Made by a program: the position numbers and the translations under genes. From an uncultured Lachnospiraceae bacterium (GTDB lineage: Bacteria > Bacillota > Clostridia > Lachnospirales > Lachnospiraceae): a DNA stretch of 64,000 bases. Positions 42,401 through 51,311 of the stretch are shown here, piece after piece. Below the pieces are notes generated by a model. It worked only from the letters and a program-made list of their open reading frames with translations. It ran no database searches and had not been told where the DNA came from. The stretch covers positions 1-64,000 of the forward strand of contig CADBXF010000016.1 in NCBI GenBank assembly GCA_902798585.1, given 5' to 3'. Position 1 is the first letter of the stretch. The number at the start of each line of letters is the position of its first letter.

Positions 42401-45400
42401 CGTTGCACCGCAATAGTCCTTTGTCTCGTCGATTACCGCCTGAACGAAGTAGTCTCCTGCTTCGCTCGGAGGGTCCGTCGTATACTCGCTGTCGTCCGCG
42501 CCGGCCTTCTTGTAGCGATAAGTCACATCACCGTTGCCCGGGTTGCTGCCCTCCGTAAGCGAAGGCTTGTTGGCATCTTCGCCGTAGGTCCAGCCCTCAA
42601 TCTCCACCGCAGGGTCGACAATCGTCTTCTTATCGCCGATTGTGAGCGTAATAACCTCTTCGCGGCCGTTGTAATTGTCGGAGTCCGCGATAACGACCCG
42701 AATTCGAACGGTTTCCGTCTGATTGCCTGCATTGTAGGTCTTACCGTCATCCGCAAGCTCTCCGGCGCCGTCAAGCACGTCGAATGATACATCGCCGATT
42801 GCTTCGGAAACCAGAGTCGTCAGATCAATCGAATGATCGCGGGTCAGCGAAGCCTCGTTCGTAACCTCCGCGGGATCCTCCGCCTTGTCAATCGTAAACT
42901 CTTTCGTGATTTCCGCGCCGCGGAACTCCTTCGTCTCGGAAACCGTAACAACTACCTTATAATCACCGGCATCTGTCGGCTGAGTTCCCTCCGGAAGCTT
43001 CTCATACTCACCGGTCTGCGGGTTCTTCTTCTGATATTCAACAGCAGTCTCGGCGCCCTCGGGAACATTCGAGGTGGTAACATCCGCCGGCTCTCCGTCG
43101 TAAGTCTTATCGTCCGCCGAAACCTCGGTCGGGTTCTCTTTCTTGTCGATTACCTTCACCTTGATTTCCACCGGATCCGATTCCTCGTGATTCGGGTCAT
43201 CAAGCGCCTTTACGACCACGGTAATCTCCGTATTCGCGGGAACATCGTTACCGACCGTGACAACGCCGGTCTCCGGATCAATCGTAACTCCGGGGATTTC
43301 CTCGGCAAGCGAGTATTCCAGTTTCACATCGTCGTCGACACTGTCGGAATCGACATTTTGCGAGATGTCAATCTCATGATCGCGCACCACCTCGGCGCTC
43401 TCCCCGTCATCGACAAGGAGAACCTCGCTCTTCGCCTTCTTAATCGTAAACTCGTCTTTCGCTGCGCCGCCCTGGTACTGTTCGGACTCGGGGACAACCA
43501 CGCGAACGACATACTCTCCGGCATCCGTCGGAACTTCGGTCGTGTAATTCTCGTCAATGTCCGCATCGGACTTTAAGCGGTACTCAAGCGGACCGTACTC
43601 AACATCCTGCGGAATTCCCTGCACAACGGCAATCTTCGCAGACTCGCCGTAGGTCCAGTCATCGAGCGTCACGCTCGGAGTAATCGGAGCTTTCGTAATC
43701 TCGAACTCCGTCGTCGCGGTTCCGCCCTTGTAATGCTCAGTCTCCGCATAGGTCACGCGAACTACATACTCCCCGACCTCGGTCGGTTTCTCCGTCGTAA
43801 AGTCGTCGTCCGTGCCTTTACGCTTGTATTCAACAGCTGTGATTGCTGCATTTTCCGGATGATTTTTCAGTTCCGGATCTTTAATCTCGTCGCCGAATAC
43901 GGCATCTTTCTGAGAAACGGAAGGCGTAACCACGGCCTTGTCAATCGTAAAATCGCACTCGCTGACAGCTTCGTTATACTCGCTGTTCTCCGGGAACGAA
44001 ACAACAACCGTATAGTTGCCCGGCTCCGTCGGCTTATCTTCTGAAAGCTGACCGTTCTTATCGCGATACTTAATCACGGCATCGGCAGCGTTGACATCCT
44101 CCGGCAACCCGGTAATCTCGGGATCCGCAAGGGATTCCCCGTAGACAATACCGTCCTGCGCGACATCAAAGTCGAAATTCTTCTTGTCGTTTACGGTAAT
44201 CGCAATGGTCTTCGTAACCGGATTCACATTGTTGTTGCCGCCGAAGGTCACTTCCACGATTACGGTTCCCGTATTGGGACCGGAAACGAACAAGCCGGTC
44301 GCCGAATCCAGCGTGGAGCCGGTTCCGTCGCCATCGATAATCGCATAAACAATCTCTTCATCGTCGACAACGGAGTTCACAAGTTCGGAAAGATCCAGCT
44401 CGCGACCGTCACGAACAACCTGCGCGGTTTCCACGACCGTCGCCTCATTGTCCGCCTTATGAATCTCAAATTCGGTCCGAGCGGTTCCTGCTTCGTAGTT
44501 GTCCGTAGCTGCAATATGTGCCGTCATCCGGTATTCGCCTGCATCCACAGGCTTGTCAACCGGTTCGTACTGCCCGTTCCCGATTGCCTTTTCATAGGTA
44601 TAAGTCACTTCACCGTTCCCGGCGTTGCCGGTAAGGAAAGGCGGGTGAGCCTCCTCTCCGTATGTCCAGTCATCCTGACTGACGGAAGGAGAAACGGAAG
44701 CCTTGTAAATGAAAAATGTCGTCGTCGCCGTTGCGCTCTTGTAGTGATCATTCTCCTTCGTAATCACGCGAAATACATACTCTCCGGCATCGGACGGAAT
44801 GGCACTTTCGTACGCATCGTCCCCATCCTCTGCCCTCTTATACATAACAGATTCGATGGAATTCGTATCGGGAGGCACCAATCCGTTGACACTCACTCTC
44901 CCCTGTCCCGGTTCTTCGCCGTAAGTCCAGCTCTCATGGGTAACTATAACCGTCGGTTCCGCCTTATGAATAGTGAATTCATCCGTGGCGGAAACGGACT
45001 CATAACCGTTCGCTGCGGCGATGGTATACCGCACAACATAATCCCCGGGCTCCGTTGGTATATTCCGCGAATAGCGATTGTCCGGATCGCTCGCCTTCTT
45101 GTAAACAATGGTTGTGCGGCCACCGCTCACATTCGGTCCGAGAACAGGGTTTTTCGGATTCTCGCCGTAGGCCCAGTCATCCAGAGAGATCGAGGTTTCA
45201 AAGGTTCCGTTGCGTGTAATTGTTACCGTAATCAACTCCGTGGTCGAAAGGTGGTTTTCGTCACCCGCAACATCGACACGGATAGTGACGGTTCCGGTCT
45301 GTCCGCTGGGTTTGAGAATGCCTCCCGAAGAGAGGGTACAATCCCGCCTGTTGCCGACAAACGAATAGGTCACTGTTCCGATAGGATTACTTACAAGGGC

Positions 45401-47224
45401 AGACAAATCCAGCGTGTGACTTGTACCGTTGACATTTCTCTGTACCCTCGCCGTGGTTGTGATTTCCGCCGTGTTCGGCGCCTTCTCCACGGTAAATGTT
45501 GCCGTCGCCGTTCCCTCGCAATAGTCATCGGTTTCCGCGATATGCGCCGTCACGCGGTACTCGCCTGCATTGACCGGTGCGTCTACCTGCGTGTAGGAAC
45601 CGTCGCCGTTTTTCTTCTCATAAGTATAGGTAACTTCACCGGTGCTGGGATTGTTCGAAAGAACCGGGTCGTTCGCATCCTCGCCGTAGGTCCATCCGTC
45701 AATGGAAAGCGTCGGGTTGATTTCCTGCTTTTTGATGTTCTCAAACTGCGGGAAATTCTCGCTGTAGGCGCTGTCGCTCTGCGTACTACGCTTGTAGTAC
45801 ACCTTCAACAGACCGGTTTTCTTATCTCGTTCAACCTTGCAGTCCACCGTGACATCGTTCTTCTTGTAGCCTGCCGGCGCCTTGGTTTCCTTAATCTTAA
45901 AATAGTAAACGTCTCCGGATTCTCCGCAGTTAAGGTCCTCAAACAGAACCTCTGCGCGCCGGCTGCCCGAATTCCAGGAAAGGCTCTTCGGACCTGCAGC
46001 AACCGTGGTTCCGTCCTGCTTATATACGGTAAATTCCGTGCCGCCCAGAAGCGTATTCCGCTCCGAAGCGCTCATGGATGCAAGCTCAGCGCCCTCATAG
46101 GTCTTAATGATGCCGAAATCAGCCGTGTTAATCGGCTGCGGATCCGGAAGGTTGTTGATATGGCGCACCTTATGAGACTCGCCTGTAATCTTCGCATTGT
46201 TTACAACGATATCGCCGTTGATACCCTTGGATTCAAGATTTGCATAGGGCGCAATGACTGTACCGACAAAATTCTCTTTAATAACAATATTGCCGGTGTA
46301 ATTGCCGTCCGTCTTGGAGGAATCATAGAAGTTCCAGTAGATGCGGTTGACATTCTGGTTATAGATTTCCTCAACAAGCTCGATCTTCCTGTTGCCGATA
46401 TAAATATCGTCATGCTTCAGGGTGAAGGTACTGCTCCCCGCCATATCGATATTAATCAAAAGCCCGGAGCTCGAGTTTGACGGAAAATAAACCTTCATAT
46501 CCGTATTGGCGAGTGCGGTTAATTGATTTGCCCTTACATTGACAACAGCAAGACCCGTAGTGTCGTTCACGCGGATATAGCTGTCATTCAGCACATATCT
46601 CGTCCTTACATTACCGTTGTTTTCCATCTCTGCGAGCTGGCCGCTGTAGTACCCTACATTTTTCTGCAGCTTCGCAAGGTCGATATATTTCCTGCTTGCA
46701 GTGTCCTGCTCAATCTCATCGCTGCCTCGGAGAATATGACCGTCGAGCGTCGTTGCCATCTGATGGTTATGTTCCTGCTGCCCGACCGTGTGACCTTCAC
46801 CGATGTACAGTTTCTCATTGCCCGTACCGAAAATGGCAAGGCGCTGATCCTGTTCTGTCGAGTGAACCTTATCCATGTTCACAAAGCGACGAATGTAGTT
46901 CGGATGAGGAGTCTTTGCGGTATTTATGTACGATCTCACGGAGAACTCGTTCTTAAAGCGATCTCTCTCCGCGGCCTCCAATCCGTAGAACTCATTCGTC
47001 AGCGTGTTCGTATGCTGATGGCCTTCCACCTGCATTCTTCCGAACACAATCAGGGCATACGCATCAAGAATGTCCACGACATTCCCCATGGAGGAATCGA
47101 CCGTATAAGTCACTCCGTCCGCCGCGACTGCCTTCTTTACCGGAGTACTGCCTCCGGGTATTCCCATAAGAACCATTGTAAGAGCCAGGAATACGCTCAG
47201 TGCTCTTCTCGCTTTCCCTCGCAT
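39470..47224 (-). CDS. Giant repeat surface protein with sortase-type anchor
   Basis: 2584 residues from ATG 47224 (MRGKARRALSVFLALTMVL, Sec signal) behind GAGGGGGA. The upstream open frame has no start site and is left out. Residues about 40-365 are a choice-of-anchor A domain (GTVIAPYANLESKGINGDI). 366-500 are a SpaA-like domain (FYFKIKETKAPAGYKKND type). About 505-2330 hold at least 14 MBG-like units beginning WTYGE or a variant and ending AGEYxVRV...TxEFxIxKA, with 7 Ig/cadherin-like spacers (VRDHEIDISQNV type). The tail has SPKTGD, one helix and RRDEEEE, a variant LPxTG anchor. It is likely an adhesin or stalk on the cell wall. Confidence 0.92.
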   Translation of the reverse strand: MRGKARRALSVFLALTMVLMGIPGGSTPVKKAVAADGVTYTVDSSMGNVVDILDAYALIVFGRMQVEGHQHTNTLTNEFYGLEAAERDRFKNEFSVRSYINTAKTPHPNYIRRFVNMDKVHSTEQDQRLAIFGTGNEKLYIGEGHTVGQQEHNHQMATTLDGHILRGSDEIEQDTASRKYIDLAKLQKNVGYYSGQLAEMENNGNVRTRYVLNDSYIRVNDTTGLAVVNVRANQLTALANTDMKVYFPSNSSSGLLINIDMAGSSTFTLKHDDIYIGNRKIELVEEIYNQNVNRIYWNFYDSSKTDGNYTGNIVIKENFVGTVIAPYANLESKGINGDIVVNNAKITGESHKVRHINNLPDPQPINTADFGIIKTYEGAELASMSASERNTLLGGTEFTVYKQDGTTVAAGPKSLSWNSGSRRAEVLFEDLNCGESGDVYYFKIKETKAPAGYKKNDVTVDCKVERDKKTGLLKVYYKRSTQSDSAYSENFPQFENIKKQEINPTLSIDGWTYGEDANDPVLSNNPSTGEVTYTYEKKNGDGSYTQVDAPVNAGEYRVTAHIAETDDYCEGTATATFTVEKAPNTAEITTTARVQRNVNGTSHTLDLSALVSNPIGTVTYSFVGNRRDCTLSSGGILKPSGQTGTVTIRVDVAGDENHLSTTELITVTITRNGTFETSISLDDWAYGENPKNPVLGPNVSGGRTTIVYKKASDPDNRYSRNIPTEPGDYVVRYTIAAANGYESVSATDEFTIHKAEPTVIVTHESWTYGEEPGQGRVSVNGLVPPDTNSIESVMYKRAEDGDDAYESAIPSDAGEYVFRVITKENDHYKSATATTTFFIYKASVSPSVSQDDWTYGEEAHPPFLTGNAGNGEVTYTYEKAIGNGQYEPVDKPVDAGEYRMTAHIAATDNYEAGTARTEFEIHKADNEATVVETAQVVRDGRELDLSELVNSVVDDEEIVYAIIDGDGTGSTLDSATGLFVSGPNTGTVIVEVTFGGNNNVNPVTKTIAITVNDKKNFDFDVAQDGIVYGESLADPEITGLPEDVNAADAVIKYRDKNGQLSEDKPTEPGNYTVVVSFPENSEYNEAVSECDFTIDKAVVTPSVSQKDAVFGDEIKDPELKNHPENAAITAVEYKRKGTDDDFTTEKPTEVGEYVVRVTYAETEHYKGGTATTEFEITKAPITPSVTLDDWTYGESAKIAVVQGIPQDVEYGPLEYRLKSDADIDENYTTEVPTDAGEYVVRVVVPESEQYQGGAAKDEFTIKKAKSEVLLVDDGESAEVVRDHEIDISQNVDSDSVDDDVKLEYSLAEEIPGVTIDPETGVVTVGNDVPANTEITVVVKALDDPNHEESDPVEIKVKVIDKKENPTEVSADDKTYDGEPADVTTSNVPEGAETAVEYQKKNPQTGEYEKLPEGTQPTDAGDYKVVVTVSETKEFRGAEITKEFTIDKAEDPAEVTNEASLTRDHSIDLTTLVSEAIGDVSFDVLDGAGELADDGKTYNAGNQTETVRIRVVIADSDNYNGREEVITLTIGDKKTIVDPAVEIEGWTYGEDANKPSLTEGSNPGNGDVTYRYKKAGADDSEYTTDPPSEAGDYFVQAVIDETKDYCGATVVKAFTIKKAENGLTVTTPEEEVVRGGTVSVADNVKDNDGAVTFSAETPIEGVTVAEDGTVTVSSDVAPGTVITIVAAAAGDDNHFASNPEEPKKITITVLDKEPNETTVSIFDKTYDGQPAEPVITGVADGATPEVKYQKKDATGEYVDLPEGTTPKDAGDYRVIVTVPETDDVCGTEIAKEFTIGRAKATVRAKNDSVPYGSNAPEYETEITGLVDGENPLSFTVACEDGEVSTLDVGEYVIKPTGDAVQGNYEVTYEPGTLTITKAEITPSVTQEGCEYGETLPTPVVSDNPGDGAIVKKEYKVQGAGDDTYTEEVPTDAGKYTVRVTVGETKNYKSGTATADFEITKAKDPAVISTDGKDNEVTVNTQPDDDHKIDLNQFVEGAEGDVSFTIDKEDSTAGGAMIDEKGNLVPGSEIGEVTVIVKIADSENHKGKEEKIVIKVTPKKDVEIKVTQEDITYGDTLPRPEISGTPEDVTPSEIVIEYRRKDGTEYTTTQPADAGDYVVRVKIPETSEHASASAETEFTIKKANDPAVIDVNGGTVKNNTSADDGNSVNLNDLVKDAIGDVAFAIDTNGSTAKDAQIDSDGFLIPGSQTGTVKVIVTVADSKNHVGKTEAITVTVTEKDTEELPVDQKGCTYGEELPDPEFPQIENSKVTISYSGTLTDGTDCILPPGEKPTEAGTYIVTVVCETADTVYTGKAEFVIAKAVPEIGKVTAKNVHNSKDPAKAEITRSNKTLPGKLSITEVELSEGTGTYHWTFVPEDTNNYESLEGTVKITMTEHDWSDWEIVKEATETEEGLARRVCTICGETEEKVIPKLKKKTDPEEDPKGVYKPEGSDTKTYIKDSEEPVTVVIHRDQDDEKTPEMFDGVTSGGKALTEGEDYKVDAKGTITILPKFLDLLPPGEYSLAVQFKDGDPVRITVIVKEKTSPDSPKTGDVQILIWWMAFLSAATLFLIAKKRRDEEEEREQATV

Positions 47225-47323
47225 AAGGAAATCCCCCTCGGGTTTATAATTTAACCCCCTGTATCGCGGGTCCGATACGCCGCGCCGAGAGTTATTGACA
47301 ATAGTGTTTTCATACAACAATAA

Positions 47324-47342
47324 GCCGCTGAAATTCAGCGGC
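47324..47342. repeat. Perfect palindrome in the leader of the giant gene
   Basis: GCCGCTGAAATTCAGCGGC folds as a hairpin about 40 bases after the -10 box. UUAUUGUUG follows in the RNA, a poor terminator tail. It could be an attenuator, an mRNA stabiliser or a protein site. Confidence 0.5.
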
Positions 47343-47382
47343 CTCTCTATTACGCGCGGCAAAAAGTTATCTACAGTTGTAG

Positions 47383-47411
47383 ATTATACCACGCGAAACT
47401 TATTTTGTTAA
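47383..47411 (-). promoter_or_regulatory. Promoter of the giant surface-protein gene
   Basis: TTAACA (47411-47406), 17 bases, TATAAT (47388-47383) on the minus strand. The leader is about 150 bases long. Confidence 0.8.
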
Positions 47412-47519
47412 TAGGGTATATCGCAAATTTTGTCAATTTTCGTGAATTTTTTTCGGAAAATGTCGCTTTTTCTTCATTTTGCGCCGCTTTTTCCCGCTGA
47501 AGCGCCAAAAAAACCGAAA

Positions 47520-48164
47520 TCAACCCTTCAGCGCGACCACAAACTTTACGCGATCGTGAATCCCGGTCTTATCGTAAATCGCGGAGATATAGTTCTTGAC
47601 GGTGCCCTCGGAAATGTACAAACGGTCCGCAATCTGCCGGTTGGTAAGCCCCTCCGTCAGCAGCGCGGCAATCTCCTGTTCCCGCTCCGTAAAACCGGCA
47701 TACACCCCGGCTCCTCCGGCCGGTTCATTTTGCGGTTGCTGCGCTTGAGCCTGCCCGACAAGCGCCGTGAGTCTCGCAAGCACCTTCGGGTCCAGAACGC
47801 TCACACCGTCCATAATCTGACGGATTGCTCCGAGTATGGCATCCTTGCCGCTGTCCTTCAGAAGATACCCGTCCGCACCGCCGCTGATGGCGTCGGTGAT
47901 ATTCGCATCGTCGTAAAATGTGGTAAGCACCAGAATTCTTGTCCCGGGATAGCGCTTTCGCAAGTGCCCGATCAGCTCGATGCCGCCCATCCCCTTCATG
48001 TTCAGATCCACGAGGGCAATATCAGCCGCCGCAGCGGACAAAATCGACAGGGCCTCGTTTCCGTCATGCGCCTTGCCGACAATCTCCATATCGTTCATCG
48101 ACAAAATAATCTCGAGACTGTCCAAAAGCATCGTCTCGTCATCCACCAATAGAACCCGGTACAT
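47520..48164 (-). CDS. NarL/LuxR-type response regulator
   Basis: 214 residues from ATG 48164 (MYRVLLVDDETML) behind GGAGGG. The receiver domain has DD, phosphoacceptor Asp in ALVDLNMKGMGG, TTF and the YLLKD Lys. A Gln/Pro linker leads to the LuxR-type helix-turn-helix (FTEREQEIAALLTEGLTNRQ, then LYISEGTVKNYI). Its kinase partner is the preceding, frameshifted gene. The upstream ABC genes are in the same run, so it may control them in the manner of LiaR/YvqC-type systems. Confidence 0.93.
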   Translation of the reverse strand: MYRVLLVDDETMLLDSLEIILSMNDMEIVGKAHDGNEALSILSAAAADIALVDLNMKGMGGIELIGHLRKRYPGTRILVLTTFYDDANITDAISGGADGYLLKDSGKDAILGAIRQIMDGVSVLDPKVLARLTALVGQAQAQQPQNEPAGGAGVYAGFTEREQEIAALLTEGLTNRQIADRLYISEGTVKNYISAIYDKTGIHDRVKFVVALKG

Positions 48165-48241
48165 ATGCCCTCCATCTGTCTTCACCTGCGCCCGTTCGGA
48201 CGACGCACCAGCCTGCGATTCCGCGATACCGCCTTCCGCGC

Positions 48242-49448
48242 CTATTCATGCTCCGGCGAAAGCGGCAATTCCACTACGGTACGGAAACCGTCGTCATTCC
48301 GGAAGGACACAAGGCCGCCGCAGCGCCTGACATACGATGCAATCTTGCGAAGGCCGAAGCCGCGGGCAATCAGGGCGTCGGCATTTGCCTCGGAGTACTC
48401 TCCCTTCCCGTTGTCGGAGACCGCAAGCCGCACATGCGCCGTATCCGAGGTGAGCGTGACGAAATACGAATCCGCCCCGCCGTGCTTCACACCGTTTGTG
48501 AGGCACTCCTGCAAAACGCCCGTCAGAAACTCGGCATGTTCCTTCGGAAGCAACGCGTCCCCGGAGGAAATCTCATAGACCATATTTACATGCCGCTCCG
48601 TGTCCATTGTAAAGCCATCCGCCACATTGTCGAGATATCGCCGCAGGTCGGAAACCGACACCTCACCGCCCTCGTCATCCAGCGCCCGAACCGCGCTTCG
48701 AATGGATGCGAGGCTCCCGCGGATTCGCTCGTTGGCGTCGTTCATGCGCTTTCTCGCTTCCTCCGGCTTCGTTTCGAAAAGCATATCCGCAGCGTCCAGC
48801 GTCATCACGGCCGCCGTGATGGAATGGCCGACATTGTTGTGAATGTTGCGGCTTATATTTTCACGCTCCAGCAGTCTTGCGTTTCGCTCCGCGGAAAATG
48901 ACTGCTGCGCCAGCTCGCGGTTTATTTTCCGCTCGTGCATCTCGCCGATCAAAGAATCCCGAAGCCGCCTCTGTTCCTCCCTGCGCTTTTCCGCACGCAT
49001 CTTCGCAAAGGAAAACATCGAGAGGATAACGCCGGTCAGAATGCCGACGAGGAAGGTCACGGCCAGAAGCTCCGCAACATGCCTTGCGCCGACGGCTTCC
49101 GCTGCCCCGGAAAAACCGGAAAGCCGTGTGGAAACAAGTCCGGCGGCGGCACATATCGCATAGACCGCCATCGCCGCGATTGTCCCGAGCACCGGTCCTA
49201 CGGGCAGGGCTGCCAGCGAGAGAAAGCCCCACCAGTGCCCGGACAAAAGCCCGCGGCCGAGTCACCGAAAGCATCGGAAGTCTCCGCTCCGCTGCCTCTC
49301 CGCCGTCCGCGTCATATACATGCTCCGCCGTGACAAGCACCATGCAGATACCGGTCACGACCAGAACTGCGGGCACAGAGCGTGTGCTCACAGCCGACAA
49401 TAAGCCGCTCACAAGCACAACAATCAACCGAAGAATCGCTGTCTGCAT
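48242..49448 (-). pseudogene. Sensor histidine kinase, frameshifted
   Basis: One frame starts at ATG 49448 (GGAGGTG upstream) with membrane helices MQTAILRLIVVLVSGLLSAV and a second, and is open to LPMLSVTR. Another frame, open from about 49260 to 48242, continues with a third and fourth helix (LPVGPVLGTIAAMAVYAICA and VTFLVGILTGVILSMFSF), the HisKA_3-type box ISRNIHNNVGHSI and the ATPase with DNGKG and GFGLRKI. A one-base indel in the GC-rich stretch 49245-49265 joins them into a protein of about 400 residues. It is either inactivated or a base-call error. Confidence 0.85.
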
Positions 49449-49511
49449 CCCGCACCTCCTCCAATGGTAACATCCCCATTATAGCATCGGAAAGCCCGAA
49501 AGACAACCGCA

Positions 49512-50591
49512 TCAGAATTCCGTCACATCCATTCTGCTCATCCGCCGCCCCTTCATGTAAATCATGGGGAGAAGCACCACAAGGTTGGAGAGCGCCAAGC
49601 CTTCCACGCCCATCTTCGTTCGATACGGGAGAAATTTTCCGCGCGGAATGTAATACAGTTCGTTCATCAAAAATGAAAACAGCAGAATCACGGCGATTCC
49701 CGCAGCCAGCGCAATCACATCCATAAGCGCCAGCTCCGCAGCAACCTTCCGGCGGATGCGCCCTTTCGGGATGCCGAGGGCCCGGTACACGCCGAACTCA
49801 TACTCGCGCTTCACATACTGTCCGGTGACCACGGAATTCAAAGTCACCGCCAGAATTACGGAGAGGATAATGAGTCCCGCGTAAAAAATCGCCTTGACCG
49901 GCTCCATCTCCTCGTACGCCTGATGAACCATCTGCCGTTCGATGTTTATTTTTCGATCCCCGATGAGCTCCCGGACATGCTCCCGCAAAGCATCCCCGCG
50001 GAGCGTCTCACTCATAAGATTATAGCGGTAATAATTCTCCTCCGGCTCCGTGTAGATGCGGAAGCTTACATAGCTGTCCCCGGGAAATGTGCCCCGCAGT
50101 GTAAACTGCCGGTCCGGGGTGACATCACCGATTTTGAAGGAGATATTTTTCGCAAAATTCCCGCTCATGACCATGTCCATATCCGAAAGCCCGCTGCAGT
50201 CGAAATCGATTTTCAGGAGATTGAACGCCCGCTGCAGATCCTCCGCGGAATTAAAGACATAGCTTCCCGTTCCGACCTCGAGACCGATGGTCGTATTTGC
50301 GTCCAGCATGCTGCCGTTGGCACGCCCTGTGCGGCCGAAGGCAATCAGCTGCGTATCGCTTTTGAGATCTTCCGTAAAGCTCTTCCAGTCCGCATAGTCC
50401 GTGTCGGTGGTGATTGCCCCCACCGTGACAATCTGTTGATCCAACTTCTCAGCCTCTTCGTAGTACCACCACAGACTCCCCAGATAATTGCCGGCCAAAA
50501 GCATGCAGACCGTGAGAAACATCATGAAGATGACAATGGCGGAACGGCCCTTGTTGTTTTTAATATAGTAACCTGCCGAAAATGGCTTCAT
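49512..50591 (-). CDS. FtsX-type ABC permease (second)
   Basis: 359 residues. One N-terminal helix near 17-37, a long extracytoplasmic domain (about 40-235), then three C-terminal helices around 237-255, 290-310 and 330-347. EFGVYRALGIPKGRIRRKV is the coupling helix region. It forms a transporter with the ATPase and the other permease. Substrate unknown; resistance or lipid/peptide export is typical for units linked to a NarL-type two-component system. Confidence 0.87.
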   Translation of the reverse strand: MKPFSAGYYIKNNKGRSAIVIFMMFLTVCMLLAGNYLGSLWWYYEEAEKLDQQIVTVGAITTDTDYADWKSFTEDLKSDTQLIAFGRTGRANGSMLDANTTIGLEVGTGSYVFNSAEDLQRAFNLLKIDFDCSGLSDMDMVMSGNFAKNISFKIGDVTPDRQFTLRGTFPGDSYVSFRIYTEPEENYYRYNLMSETLRGDALREHVRELIGDRKINIERQMVHQAYEEMEPVKAIFYAGLIILSVILAVTLNSVVTGQYVKREYEFGVYRALGIPKGRIRRKVAAELALMDVIALAAGIAVILLFSFLMNELYYIPRGKFLPYRTKMGVEGLALSNLVVLLPMIYMKGRRMSRMDVTEF

Positions 50592-50615
50592 GACACTCTT
50601 CCTTTCATGCGTCTC

Positions 50616-51287
50616 TTATGCGCGGCTGCTGATACCGGAGATATTTCCGTCCCACATCTCCACCAGCATATCGACATCGGTCAGGACGGAACGATCGTGG
50701 GTCACCACCAGAACGAGCCGGTCCTCGGAATACTTCTTCAGAATTTTCATCACATTAAATGCATTCTCATGATCCAGCGACGCCGTCGGCTCGTCCGCAA
50801 AAAGCACCTTCGGGTCGTTGATCATGGAGCGCGCGATAGCCACGCGCTGGCATTGCCCGCCGGAGAGCTTTGCCGGCCGCTTGCCGAACTCCCTCTCCCT
50901 GAGTCCCAGAAGCCGCAGGGCGTCCTTCGCCTTCTCCGTTTCTTCCTTCCCGCTTCCGTTGCCCGCCACGAGAATGTTGTCCAATGCGCTCATGTAAGGC
51001 ACCAGATAATGCTTCTGAAAGACAAATCCGAACTCCTTCCGCCGCAGCGTCTCACGCTCCCGATCGGAGATGTCGGTTATCTCGCGGCCGTTGTAGCGCA
51101 CACTGCCCTCCGTGGGCTTCTTCAAGGTCGAGAGGCAGTACATGAGCGTGCTCTTGCCGCTTCCCGAAGGGCCGATGATTCCCACAAGACCGCGGTCTGG
51201 AAGCGTTAAATCAAAGCCCCCCAACGCATACATTTTCTCATCGGTGTTCATATCGTAAATCATGCTGATGTTCTTCACTTCAAACAT
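50616..51287 (-). CDS. LolD/MacB-type ABC ATPase
   Basis: 223 residues with Walker A GPSGSGKSTLMY, Q-loop FVFQKHYLVPY, signature KLSGGQCQRVAIARSM, Walker B VLFADEPTASLD and H-loop VVTHDRS. It is between the two permease genes, each about 25 bases away. The two different permeases suggest a heteromeric FtsX complex. Confidence 0.93.
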   Translation of the reverse strand: MFEVKNISMIYDMNTDEKMYALGGFDLTLPDRGLVGIIGPSGSGKSTLMYCLSTLKKPTEGSVRYNGREITDISDRERETLRRKEFGFVFQKHYLVPYMSALDNILVAGNGSGKEETEKAKDALRLLGLREREFGKRPAKLSGGQCQRVAIARSMINDPKVLFADEPTASLDHENAFNVMKILKKYSEDRLVLVVTHDRSVLTDVDMLVEMWDGNISGISSRA

Positions 51288-51311
51288 TTCATTTTCCTCC
51301 GTCGTATCGAA

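Noticed and set aside
39824..46480. Very long plus-strand open frames (987 and 673 codons) opposite the surface-protein gene
   Set aside because: They are shadows of the repeat-rich coding strand. They show no family signature and no start site, and the minus-strand frame has a signal peptide, domains and an anchor.
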